Positions 43,018 to 54,246 of a stretch of DNA of 64,000 nt are shown here, in pieces. The stretch comes from Boesenbergia rotunda. Its lineage: Eukaryota > Streptophyta > Magnoliopsida > Zingiberales > Zingiberaceae. The notes beneath the pieces were generated by a model. That model ran no database searches and was not told where the DNA came from. It saw only the letters and a program-made list of their open reading frames with translations. Both the position numbers and the translations under genes were made by a program. Every line of letters starts with the position of its first letter. The first letter of the stretch is position 1. Location: positions 668,649 to 732,648 of the forward strand of contig JAGFNQ010000880.1 in the NCBI GenBank assembly GCA_024364735.1, in the 5' to 3' direction.

Positions 43018-44400
43018 GATGAAGTCTGAGGTTACGTGCTCAGTTGGTATGCTCGGTCGGGTCTTACCCAGGGAGCGTGGGTCGCCACGCGTCTAGCTGG
43101 GGGCCGAGCTGAGGGGTGCGTGGGAGCATACCCACTTATAACTCGCGAGAGTGAGAGTCTGGCTTCTTGGTCAGGGACATCCCAAGGAGCATGGGCTTCC
43201 ACGCGTCCGACTGGGAGCCGAGCCGAGAGATTCGTGGGAGCATGCCCACTTATAACTCGTGAGAGCGAGAGTCTGGCTTCTCGGTCGGGGATATCCCATG
43301 GAGCGTGGGCCACCACGCGTCTGACTGGGAGCCAAGCCGAGGGGTTCGTGGGAGCATGCCCACTTATAACTCGCGAGAGCGAGAGCCTGGCTTCTCGGTC
43401 GGGGACATCCTAGGAGCGTGGGCCACCACGCGTCTGACTGGGAGCCGAGGGATTCGTGGGAGCATGCCCACTCGCGAGAGCGAGAGTCTGGCTTCTCGAT
43501 CGGGGGCATCCTAGGAAGCGTGGGCCGCCACGCGCCCAACCGGGAGCCAAGCCGAGGGGTTCGTGGGAGCATGCCCACTTATAACTCGCGAGAGCGAGAG
43601 TCTGACTTCTCGGTCGAGGACATCCCAGGGAGCGTGGGTCGCCACGCGTCCGACCGGGAGCCAAGCCGAGGGGTTCGTGGGAGCATTACCACTTATAACT
43701 CGCGAGAGCGAGAGTTGGCTTCTCGGTCGGGGACATCCCAGGGAGCGTGGGCCGCCACACGTCCGACGGGAGCCAAGCTGAGGGGTTCGTGGGAGCATGC
43801 CCACTTATAACTCGCGAGAGCGAGAGTCTGGCTTCTCAGTCGGGAACATCCACGGAGCGTGGGCCGCCACACGTCCGAATGGGAGCCGAGCTGAGGGGTT
43901 TGTGGGAGCATGCTCGCTTATAACTCGCGAGAGCGAGAGTCTGGCTTCTCGGTCGAGGACATCCCATGGAGCGTGGGCCGCCACGCGCCCGACCGGGAGC
44001 CGAGCCGAGGGGTTCGTGGGAGCATGCCCACTTATAACTCGCGAGAGCGAGAGTCTGACTTCTTGGTCGGGGACATCCCAGGGAGCGTGGCCACCACGCG
44101 TCCGACCGGGAGTCGAGTCGAGGGTCGTGAGAGCATGCTCACTTATAACTGCGAGAGCAAGAGTCTGGCTTCTCGGTCGGGACATCCACGGAGCGTGGGC
44201 TGCCACGCGTCCGAATGGGAGCCGAACTGAGAGATTCGTGGGAGCATGCCCACTTATAACTTGCAAGAGCGAGAGTTTGGCTTCTCGGTCGGGGACATCC
44301 CAGGGAGCGTGGGCCACCACGCGTCCAACTGGGAGCCGAGCCGAGAGATTCGTGGGAGCATTCCCACTTATAACTCGCGAGAGCGAGAGTCTGCAGCGCT
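43018..44400. repeat. Satellite-like array of about 112 bases x 12 in B4
   Basis: Twelve tandem units with period near 112 bases. Landmarks are GAGCGTGGGCCGCCACGCGT, GGGAGCCGAGCCGAGG, GGTTCGTGGGAGCATGCCCA, CTTATAACTCGCGAGAGCG and GGCTTCTCGGTCGGGGACAT. Starts of the GAGCGTGGG word are near 43074, 43191, 43301, 43414, 43517, 43632, 43743, 43855, 43971, 44083, 44195 and 44305. The word GCGTGGGCCGCCACGCGTC also occurs in family B LTRs (26406, 26495, 28782), so the array probably grew from LTR-related sequence. All long reading frames here are artefacts of the repeat. Confidence 0.9.
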
Positions 44401-44666
44401 TTGCCATATGTCCGAGAAGGCGGGTCTTCCAATATTCTGGTGGGGTTACATAGTATAAATAATTTAATAATAACCTGCCCGACGAGAACCCCCTTGGGCT
44501 AACTCACTGACAATCATGTGCACTCCTCCTCGGATGATGTTTTGTCGATTGGTCTGCTGCTCGCTTACTTCATCTGACTCAATTTGTTCCCCGGCTGGGA
44601 ACATGCCCTAGGCGCTCGGGGGATCTCGTCCGAGTTCTTCGGTGGTGATGTTCCGTCTTTCCCGAC
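44401..44666. other. Junction between array and gag
   Basis: Short stretch in which the last satellite unit ends and the gag C-terminal region begins on the minus strand. On the minus strand 44608-44835 reads YCAFHHSHTHDTEECRQFGR, which ends in the Cys/His cluster typical of Tat gag C-termini. Confidence 0.5.
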
Positions 44667-45804
44667 CTAGATCAGGCCTCGGGGAGGCTTGCCTTCCTTG
44701 TTGCTGCGTGGTCGGGGCAGGAGCTTGACCCCTACCAAACTGACGACATTCCTCCGTGTCGTGAGTGTGACTATGGTGGAACGCGCAGTAGGGTCTCCAT
44801 CGGGTTGGCATACACCCCTGAGCCACTTGCTGCACTTGTCTGCGCTCCGACCTTGCTCGGTCGGGTCCTCGCGGGCTGCGAATGGGCCCGTCCGGTAGTC
44901 GGCTAGATTACGCGAGACTCTGGGCGTGTCAGTCAGCTCCTTCTTTCGAGCTGCCTGTGCCTCTTCCACGTTGATGTACTTGACATCCTTTCCTAATAGG
45001 TTGTTGAAGTCCTTGGGTGGCTTCCCGATAAGCGAGCGGAAAAAATCTCCCTCCTGCAATCCTTGGGAGAACGCGCTGATCAATACTTCGGGCGCGACGG
45101 TCGGCACGTTCAGTGTCACCCCATTGAACCTTTTGATGTAGGCCCGGAGTGACTCCTTCGGGCCTTGCTTCAAAGCAAACAAGTTGACACTGGTCTTGTG
45201 ATGTCTTCGGCTGCTAGCGAAGTGCTGGAGGAATGCCCTCCTGAGCTCGCGAAAGCTAGCTATCGACCCGTTAGGGAGCTGTCCGATCCATCGTTGGGCA
45301 GATCCGGAGAGTGTTGTCAGGAAGGCCTTGCACTCCACGCCTTCGGGATATTGGTGGAGCAGGGCTGTGCTTTTGAACTTCATAAGGTTCTCCTCGGGGT
45401 CAGTGGCTCCTACATACTCCGACATGGTGAAGAACCGGAGATGCTTGGGAATTGGATCTTCCAGGATCCACGAAGCGAAGGGGCTGCACATCCGGGTGGG
45501 GGCGGCGCGTTGACAGGAGCTTTCCCTTTTTCAAGACGTGTTCTGTGCGTCCGACTGGATGCGGCTACCTTGACCAGCGCGAGCTCTGCCGCGTCACCCC
45601 GACCTTGGAGGCCGAGCCCCCTTCAGTCCGAACGACCCTTCCTCGACCGGCTGAGGGGCTCGGCGCCGCGGGCTCATGGGGTCGAGGCGCCGGGCCATCA
45701 GCCCGTGACAACCTCAGCGACGTTCCTCTTGCCCGGGCGGCTATAAGGAGCTTATGCTCCTCGGGCGTTACAATCATCATAACCTGGTTGGGCTCTTCCA
45801 TCAT
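44608..45804 (-). pseudogene. Family B gag (Tat-type)
   Basis: The N-terminal frame starts MMEEPNQVMMIVTPEEHKLL at 45804 and runs into a Pro/Arg-rich linker. After a frameshift, 45491-44667 (274 codons) gives the capsid core: SWILEDPIPKHLRFFTMSEY, FLTTLSGSAQRWIGQLPNGS, FRELRRAFLQHFASSRRHHK, LFALKQGPKESLRAYIKRFN and SAFSQGLQEGDFFRSLIGKP. This is the retrotransposon gag family of Ty3/gypsy Tat elements. Another frameshift leads into a basic C-terminus with YCAFHHSHTHDTEEC. The equivalent core in element E (58826-59900) is more decayed, and the copy at 25145-25590 keeps only the first part. Confidence 0.82.
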
Positions 45805-45819
45805 GCACTTCCGATAAGG

Positions 45820-45848
45820 TTAAGTGTCCCTCCTTCTAGCGTCAAATT
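45820..45848 (-). other. Primer-binding region of family B element B4
   Basis: Directly inside the 5' LTR, the minus strand reads TTTGACGCTAGAAGGAGGG. B2 has TTTAGCGCTAGAAGGAGGG at the same place. The GGCGCTAGAAGGAGGG-like word is where Tat elements place the primer site. The exact tRNA cannot be named from these mutated copies. Confidence 0.5.
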
Positions 45849-46748
45849 TGATCTTATCGCGAAGCGAGGTGAAAGTCCCAAGGGCGAGATGGTACACCGA
45901 GTGTCACGAGCTCCGCTGACCTGGATAATGACCTGCAATAAGATGATCGTTAGCAAACCTGCCGGGGATTTTCCCCGGTCAGGCCCTCCGACGGTCAAGT
46001 CAGTATCCGTAGGCAATATAATTTGGCAAAGGAACCGCAGGAGAGTAAAAGAGAGAGCTATCGCGCATACCTGCGGAAGGGGGAGTGGAGGGGCTTATAT
46101 AGCCGGGGGAGCTGACAATCCCTGTCCGCGTCGATAAGATAGGGGTGTGGTGTTTGTCAAGTACCGCGGGGGGGGGGGGGGGGGGGGTGGTGCTCTGGCA
46201 ATACGGTTGTACTGAATCAGCGAGATAACTGCATGGTGCATCATAAATGAATAATGTGTGTATTACCCCAACGTCATAGTCGTACCCTGGATGTACCGCT
46301 GCAGGACGACGTAGGGCAGATCTGGTTCGGAGACCGAGTGCCGACCGGCGAGTCTGAGTGTGCGACCGGGTCGGGTCATGTCTAGGAAGCGTGGGCTGCC
46401 ACACATCCGAGTGGGAGATGTGAGGCGAGGGGTATACCCTGAGTCGGGGGTTTGTTGGAATGTATCCGTCTAGCCATGTTCCAAGTCTAGAGGCTATCAA
46501 ATCTGAGGGGTACTAAAGGCTGAGGTTGCTTGACTTATCCCGGGGTTGGGGGACTGGGCTAGGTCGTCGAGTTGGGATATGTTCGAGGCCGACCCGCCCG
46601 ACCCTCGACCTGGGTCGGTCGACGGTGGCTCGAGAGGGTCCCTAGCTCGAGCACTCCCTGGTGGGGCCTTCGTGGGCCTTTCGAGGTCTTCGTGGCACCG
46701 GCTGACTGGCTGAGCTCGCCGAGGTACCCATAAGTAAGACCGGGATCA
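45849..46748 (-). repeat. 5' LTR of family B element B4
   Basis: 900 bases, ends TGATCTTATCGCGAAGCG and CCGGGATCA. It has a TATA element on the minus strand (GGCTATATAAGCC, about 46093-46104) and a homopolymer of about 20 G at 46169-46187. Outside it is the CATGG target duplication. Confidence 0.85.
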
Positions 46749-46753
46749 CATGG

Positions 46754-47759
46754 CAATCTTAACATCAATTCGTTTTGAACCTTTTAACTGAGATATGCAT
46801 CTCGTGCAAGTTACTCCATGCAAGAAGCACAACAAAGTAACACCTATGGAATCTATCTAGGCCTACTTTTATTCAGGATAATCTTCAGGTAGTTATTACT
46901 CTTAATCTAATAGCAATTAAAAGCGGGCAAGTTCCTAACTACCAAGATGGCTCAAGGAAGATGCCTATAATACAATACTACTACACAAGCTCCAAAGATG
47001 TTCAGAAAATCCCCTAGCAACCTATCCGTGGCAGCCTCTCCCTCCTCAATTCGTCCTCCATTCGAATCACATATCAAACCTTTCATTCGGGTCCGACGAA
47101 ATTGCTATCCTTATGCTCTGCGTCGGCGTTACTTGTTACGAATGATATAACCATCCAAAATATTAGAATTGATAAGATTTTAGAATCATTTTAAAAAGTT
47201 GGCAAATTTAGGAGGTAATTTTGATAATTTCTCCATTTTTTTGAAAGAAGGCAGGGAGGTTTTCTTGTGGACATTTCCTCTCTATTTGTTTGGACATCTC
47301 CTAATAATTTGATAGTCAAGATGGAATAACTAAACGTTTGAGATTTTTAGGTGACGAGAAAAAAAAAGAAAAAAGAAATACATTCATGAGATGTTTTTTC
47401 TTCGAAGCATTCAGACAGTCTTCTGGATTGCAATTTCACATATTGTTATTTGCAAAATTTGACAATATTCTAACTGTTCCATGCATACAAAATAAAGTAA
47501 ATTAAGAACATATTGTAGGAGTTTATCTTCCAAGAACTGAGGGTGTGTCCCTCTCTTCAGTAAATCAAGCAGAAGCGACATGTTTGTTCTAGTACCATCA
47601 ATTTCTCATAAGATCAAATGCCTCACCCTCAAAACCCCTTGAAGAAAATGAAACTTACAAGACGGGAGAAGGAAAATGTACCGACCATGCTATCATGATA
47701 TTTATGCTCTATCCTAATTAAATGAGTATATCAAGCAATTTGCAGTAGTATTCAGGAAA
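46754..47759. other. Non-coding stretch right of B4
   Basis: Presumably host sequence continuing from segment X. A 50-codon plus-strand frame near 46999-47151 (MFRKSPSNLSVAASPSSIRP at its start) has a leader-like composition but no match I recognise. No other signal. Confidence 0.4.
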
Positions 47760-48189
47760 CTAGTATGTGGAACTACGACTTCTTGAAAAAAAATTGATAC
47801 TTGGAAACTTCCATGAGGTTCGAGAAAAACTTGGTGGTGCAGCACCGTCACGTTGTTCAGTAGTAAAGCCATTTGGAACTCTAGGAGTGAGAGGAATATC
47901 AGACTTGGAGTCTCTGTGTTTAGTAGTGTTCACAAATCCCTGCAAATCCTGTGACATGATAATTTCAAATAAGTAAAAAAAAAGGTGATGATATTAGAGT
48001 CAGATATGCTTTTGCAAATGATAAAAAAAAACAGTCCAGCATTTCAGTAATATTTTTTAAAATAAATCAAGATAAATTTAAAAGGAAAAAAAAACATACA
48101 GAAACAGATGATGAAACAAGATCCATCTGTTTGCCAATGAGATTGCAAGTATCAGAGAAGCCGTGCCGAGTAACAAACATGAGGATCTG

Positions 48190-48250
48190 AAAGTTTCCAT
48201 CCCTGGAGGTTTACATAATACCATTTAGTTTGCAAGTTTCCATCCCTGGG
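48190..48250. repeat. Short tandem duplication at an exon start
   Basis: AAGTTTCCATCCCTGG occurs at 48191-48206 and again at 48235-48250. The first occurrence is the start of the GWKLSD exon of the DUF1664 pseudogene and its acceptor, so a piece of exon has been duplicated into the intron. Confidence 0.7.
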
Positions 48251-49999
48251 AATTCAGATGGTAATTGAAAGGAATAGAATAAAGGGAGTTAAAAATAGAA
48301 AAGCATAGCAAAAATATCCTATCCAATATTCATCTTATGAATCAGTTATTGGATTACCTTACTTTCTAGATCCATTTTAACTTTGGAATAAAAATCAGCC
48401 ACACATTATCTTAGATGGAGGTTAAGATCCCTACATACTCTTAAATCTGCATCTAATTTACTACATTTGCTGCAATACAGTGACATAAACCTTCGTTTTC
48501 TTTTTCAGTATACTCATAATCATATACATCTAATTAACTGCTTTTCTTAGTATTAATTAATATTATAGGGCTCATGGGAACTTATACCGCTACTATACTG
48601 TTTGGATCACAAATTTTACTATGGCAGCACACACAAATTTTGCTAACTCGTATGAGAGGTTGTCTAGAGATAGAGTTGCCAAGCTCATAAATAAAAATTG
48701 AGTACCGATGTAGAATAACCATTGAGTCAAAATCACTACTCACATACAATAGGTGCATAATAATTCATTATATTAGTTGTGATACCAAATAAGCATAATT
48801 TTATAAACTTCAATTAAACATTAATATAAAATAAGAAAGAAAAGTTGTAATCTAAATCTTCAAGACATTGAAATCAAGTATGCCAACCAGAATCTTCTAG
48901 TTAAGTTTCTGATTTGAAAAACTTATCATTTTACGTCTGTTTAGTAGAAAAAGAAAAATAGTATTAGAAACTGCAAGTTGAAACCCAGCTTGGTTCGAGC
49001 TCGAGCTTTTTATGGAGCTTGATTAATAGCATTGTTGTTCTTAATATTTAGATTAAATGTTCATCTATCAGATTACACTGATATCATTTTCTTACTTTTA
49101 AGATGTTGAGTAATTTAAAATTATATAAATTACTATATTTTTATATAAAAAATTAAGAAATAAATTTATAATTAAATTTTAGCAAGTTAGTAAATAAAGT
49201 TATTCATAAATTGTTGATGAATGGTAACAAACCAAGCTCATTAGTCTTCAAGCTTATTTATTTTATATATTCTTTTATTATTGAACGAACATAAATAAAT
49301 TTTATTGAACTGAACCAAGCTTGTTGGTGAACCAAACTAGTCAAATAAAATGTTCATCTCACCTTTGTCTATGTGCCATAGCCTAACTAACGAACATTAA
49401 GTCATACTATAGACAACTAATAATCATTAAATAAGCCATCTAACTCAGAATATATAAACTAATCTGGCCAGTGCACACAGAAAGCAAATCAGTTCAACAG
49501 CCATAGCACCTCACATAACCAACGGACAGTGTGGTGTTGTGAAATCCACTCTTTCAACATGAAATTTATAAACAAACAGAAATTCATGAAAGATAAACTT
49601 CCATAAAGGCATCCTTGGAAAATATAGCACTGCCACCAAATGAATGGAACTTTAGTTAAGCGATTAATCCTTGGAGAGAAACAAAAAAGATTACCTTCCA
49701 CCATATAAAGACACATCCAAAAGCTCCAACAACAATGACAGTTGTAACACCAAATCTTGCAGAACCTGCAATTAAATGCAAACATTTCAACTTTAAAATA
49801 ACACAAAAATAAAGAGACAGTAACAATAATAATCTACAGTTACTGATAACTAGTGGCAGACTCTGATTATTACAGCCAATAGAATTCTGTCCAAGAACTA
49901 AAATTATCCATTTTCAACAGCCCCAACAAAAATAATTAAGATCAAGTGTTAGTTGATGACTCAACCAGAAGCTAAATCACAAATTAGCTACAAAGTTTG

Positions 50000-50987
50000 C
50001 GGAAGAGTACACCGGTGAACGACAAGGGTGTGCACGACATTCGAGGGATGAGAAGCCGAGGAGAAAGTCCGTCCGAGGAAAAGGTCACGAGTGAGCTCAA
50101 CTTTGGATAATCGGAAATCACCCAGAAGCGTCGGAAGACTGGTCAACCGAAAGTTGACCAAAATCAAGCTTGTTGAAGCTTTTGATCTCGAGTGCCCGAG
50201 CATACACATGCCCCAGTGGATTCAGGCACCCGAGAATATAGGCGCCCGATAAGCCTTGTAGCTGTTTTATGGTCATTGGGATGTGGATAAGCGCTAACCC
50301 TAGGCGCCCGTGCTGTACTCGAGCACCTGGGATATGCCACGTCAACACATCGATAAATTTTCTAGGCTCTATAAATAGAGTCTCTTATCTCAGAGTTTTT
50401 CATTCATTCATTGTACAACAACTATAATTGTTTTTCTAAATCTTCTCCGAGCTTTCAAGAGTTTGTAAGAGACTTCTCTGCCTATACAAAGAGATTTGGA
50501 TTCAGGGACCCGAGAATACAGGCGCCCGATAAGCCTTGTAGCTGTTTTATGGCCATTGCGACGTGGATAAGCGCTAACCCTAGGTGCCCATGTTGCACTC
50601 AAGCGTGTGGGATATGCCATGTCGATAAGTATTTCAGGCTCTATAAATAGAACCTCTTAGTTCAGAGTTTTTCATTCATTCATTGTACAACAAGTATAAT
50701 TGTTTTTCTAAATCTTCTTTGAGCTTTCAAGAGTTTGTAAGAGACTTCTCCGCCTATACAAGGAGATATTCGCAGTAGAGCTTTTCAATTGTCTTGGATT
50801 AACAACTATCTTGGTTGGAACCAAGTAAAATCCTTCTAGCCTCTTCCTTCTTTTAGTTATTATTAATATTGATGATTTTTGTTATAATTGATTAACTAAA
50901 TCTATTGTTGCTAAGAAAAGCAAAAAATCTAGTTTTATACTTGTAGGGCTATTCACCTGCCCTCTAGACGGCTGACACAGTCCAACA
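50000..50987 (+). mobile_element. Solo LTR-like insertion, family D, inside a DUF1664 exon
   Basis: The right end is AGGGCTATTCACC ... GACACAGTCCAACA at 50987. Like families A and C it has the GGCTATTCACC tail, and it is followed by GAGGA within the exon. The left end is not defined: GC-richer repeat sequence begins near 50000, but no TG start preceded by GAGGA was found. A 280-base internal duplication (50218-50497 and 50498-50777) doubles a promoter-like region with CTCTATAAATAG boxes at about 50368 and 50640. Confidence 0.6.
50218..50777 (+). repeat. 280-base tandem duplication with doubled TATA region
   Basis: Each copy starts GGATTCAGG-ACCCGAGAAT, continues GGCGCCCGATAAGCC, then TCTATAAATAGA and CATTCATTCATTGTACAAC, and ends CCTATACAA-GAGAT. 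Differences between copies are few. The doubling gives the LTR two candidate transcription starts. Confidence 0.85.
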
Positions 50988-52689
50988 GAGGACGCCAAGA
51001 TTTGCAACTCATCTCTAAGAGTATTGACCTAAAAACAGATATACAATAATGAAATACTTATTATCAACAGAATCATAAATCTCCAATTAAACTGACAAAA
51101 AATTGTGGTCAGAGACACTGGAAGAAATGACATAATAAGAATCGGATGTATCATATCACCCAACATCTACAGGGTTAAACCTGAAAACAAACATCCAAAC
51201 CAAATTGCCTTTTTGCCAATAAGGTTGGTTCATTTTTAGCTCAGAGAAGTTTGGTCTAAAAATTGATTAAATAAAGGGAACAATTTGAACTAATTGAGTT
51301 TGGCATGGTCTGAATTAAATGGATCCCTTATTTGAATTTGTCAGGCGTTTAATCAGAAGAATAAGGAAAAAAAAGATGCAATTAGGGGACAAATAAAATG
51401 TCAGAGTAAAAGAAGAATCTGCATTTTCAAGTTCACTTAGAGGATGAAAAAAATGTAAAATAAAATAACTGGACAGAGAATATTAGCGGATCATGTAACC
51501 AGTCGATCTTTGATGACTGATTTTTGTACATTCTTTTTCTTTTGTTCATCCATTAGGGGGAAAAGAATTCAAAGAGAAAATATCCACTAGTTTTCTTTCA
51601 CTACCTCTTTACCGTTACGTGACAAAGGAAAATCAACAAACTTATTTCATTCATTCTCTTTCCTTTCTCTTTCTTCCTTCATTTTTCTCTCGAAATAATT
51701 TTGAAGAGTGTTAGAAAATCCAATTTAATACTAGATCATAAACTTAGGGTAACATACATTGCAAATCCTCAGTCATGATTATTTAAAGCATAATCATGAC
51801 TAGCTCCCGGTAGCACAAGAATTTGACCGTGTAAAATAAAGAATTTGTATCACCGCCCTCGTGAAGGGAAAAGAAACACACAGGTTGGATCCAAACATGA
51901 CACTCCAAAAGACTAGCTCATTAAGCATAAATCATAATCTAAACAAGGGCTACAATAACTGTTTGTCTTGAGGTACCCTTAGAAGTATTTGCTAATTAAA
52001 AGAGACAATAAATAGAAGATATGATAGTGAAATAGAGCCTTCTTTTTTCTTGGTTAGAATCAGAAATCATCACATGGTCTGATATATCTATAAGATAGTA
52101 ACTACAACAGGCAGATCTTAAAATTGATAGAGCTTAAAAAACTCTAATCGAGGATGCAAAACAAGCTCCGCGGTATATCAATAGTGATTACCTTATTTAC
52201 CCTTCCTAAAAATTCAGCAGCGGCGCCTATGACTCATCCAATAGTAAGGGTTACATTATCAACTATCTAATTAAAACGATAGCCTGACCACTTTTCCTTT
52301 TTCTGTAGTTTAAAGATACAATATCATAATTGTATTTCCTTACATGATCTTTATAGTTGTTAAAAGTTCTTTGCATATATAAGGCATTAGGTATGAGAGA
52401 TTGGCAATGATGTTGATGTGAAAATTTTTAAGGAAACTTATCTCCCTCTAGTCATCTTATCCTATTTCTGGATATTTTATCCAACTAATTCCTCTCTAGT
52501 TTATCATGATTTTCCTTTTTCCTTACTTTGATACTCCAATTTTGAAGTTTGTTTCCTATTACATCAATTCAACCTTATCCAGTTACGAGCTAAGTTCCAA
52601 CAATCAAATCGTCTTTAGTGTGCAATACCATTCCATCTCTTTTTATTTAGTTGACACCAGATATCTAGCATATGCCGACTAATTTTGGG

Positions 52690-52890
52690 GGTGACCAGCC
52701 CGACCCCATGAAAATTTCAAGGGTAAATTAGGAAGTGCACGCAGTGGGCGCCCCATCAGTCCAAAATTCTTAGGTCAACCGGCCATTAAGGAAATTCATA
52801 TGTTAATTCAAAGTTGAGACTCGATCCACTTCCCATTTCGTGGTAGTAGATGAGAAGGCGCCTTGCTGCTACACCATTGCCCTCAGGGCA
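52690..52890 (-). repeat. Possible tRNA-derived SINE
   Basis: On the minus strand, GGTGTAGCAGCAAGG is followed about 45 bases later by GGATCGAGTCTC, an A-box/B-box spacing like that of tRNA-derived SINEs. A non-coding body leads to ATTCATATG. The boxes are imperfect and no target duplication was identified. Confidence 0.35.
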
Positions 52891-54094
52891 ATACCATTCC
52901 ATTTCATGATCCATGGTTGCAAAAGTTGATTCGTTCGCCCCCAACATCCCCACCAACCCGTCACAAGGACAACACAAAGGAAGCAAATCAGGAGGACTAC
53001 TAGCCCAGACAGTGCCTAGTGCATAAGGGTGAGCAGACATCTAGCTTTGTCAAGATTTAACCCCCAGACCTCATGGTGGCTAATCCATCCCGTGAGGACT
53101 CCATTTCATGATCCATGATCATATTGCAGAAAACTTCCATGGTATAGCTAAAGTAATAATTGTAAAAGCGACTAAACTATGCATCAAGGGACATGAACAC
53201 ACATCTTGCAATTTGATTGGTGATGTATATTGACTCAGTGCGAGTTCTTAAAGCTTGCCCCAATGATTTCCCATTGCAAATAAATGTCAAAAGAGAGAAA
53301 CTACATATTATGACAAAAAAAAAATACAATGGGGGTCATCAAGTAAGCCAGTAAACAAGGAAGTTTTGGATCCCTTGACCAACAATTGCACCACTAAGAT
53401 TCCAAGATAAGAAGCACTTGCCAAGGTGAATTTTTGGCATGTTAAAATCTCTGGTGAGTGACTATAAGAGGAATTCTAATTTTATTTGTAGCTTCCAAAG
53501 GATCAAAACCAGAAACAGAACAATGTGACATCATGATAGTAGACAAATACCTCCACGATATAAAGAAATTCAATATAGATATCAGGACCTGAAATGGCAT
53601 ACTAACCTGCGCTAATAGGGAATCAATTTGTGGTTTACTAGTCGACCGAGAGTTGTCTTTATCATGTTGCAAATGTCTTGTCACAATCTATAGGAAAAGA
53701 AATTGCAGATAGTTAGAAAAGGACCAATAGTGGGAGATAATGGATAATTTGGTTTGAGTAGAGAGTGTGATTTTAGGTAATACATCTTGAAAGCACCAGA
53801 AAAGAGTTTTGTAACATCAGGAAAATGTCCATCGTTTGAAAGAACGGTTCCAATTATGCCTATGAGACAGCAATTCAATTTACAATAAATAAACAAGGCA
53901 TACTAACGGGTAAAAAAATTGGTTACAAGTAAAAAAAAATCATTTCATCATCAGTTAAATTAAGAAAAGAGCTGCAAAGCTCTAGTTTACAACATCATAC
54001 ATGCTTGCTGGATACATGTATCACATAACAAAACAACCACAACACAACCACAACTAAGCCATTATTAAAAAAACAGAATAAGCAAAACACAAAA

Positions 54095-54246
54095 AAAGAC
54101 AATCTGGTGCATGAAGCTCCCGCCATGCAGGGTCCCAGGGAAGGGTCTATTGTACGTAACCTTACCCTACTTTATAAGAGGTTGTTTCCAGGACTCGAAC
54201 CCGTGACTTTTAAGGTCACAAGGCGGCAACTTTACCAATGAGCCAA
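54095..54246 (-). repeat. Au-like SINE
   Basis: Contains, in plus orientation, CTGGTGCATGAAGCTCCCGC, GGGTC, GGTCTATTGTACG, CCTTACCCT and GGACTCGAACCCGTGAC, ending in AACTTTACCAATGAGCC. These are the ordered landmarks of the widespread plant Au SINE. The tRNA-like promoter end lies at the right, so the element is on the minus strand. It sits in a large intron of the DUF1664 pseudogene and is followed by a CA microsatellite (54248-54261). Confidence 0.82.

Larger units (their letters stand above)
41053..46748 (-). mobile_element. Family B Tat-type Ty3/gypsy element B4, pol-less
   Basis: Flanked by the perfect duplication CATGG (41048-41052 and 46749-46753). On the minus strand it reads 5' LTR (46748-45849), primer region (TTTGACGCTAGAAGGAGGG), gag (45804-44667), a satellite-like array (44400-43018), the aORF in antisense (plus strand 41415-42646) and the last 31 or so bases of the 3' LTR (41083-41053). 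No protease, RT or integrase motif is present, and most of the 3' LTR is missing. Either a large internal deletion or a naturally non-autonomous form explains this. The lineage call rests on the gag, the antisense ORF and the 3'-proximal tandem repeat, all known from Tat/Ogre elements. Confidence 0.8.

Noticed and set aside
43032..44453. Many overlapping frames of 70-218 codons on both strands
   Set aside because: All come from the 112-base satellite, whose period lets several registers stay open.
46999..47151. 50-codon plus-strand frame with leader-like composition
   Set aside because: No partner exon, promoter or recognisable family; reported only as part of the non-coding stretch.
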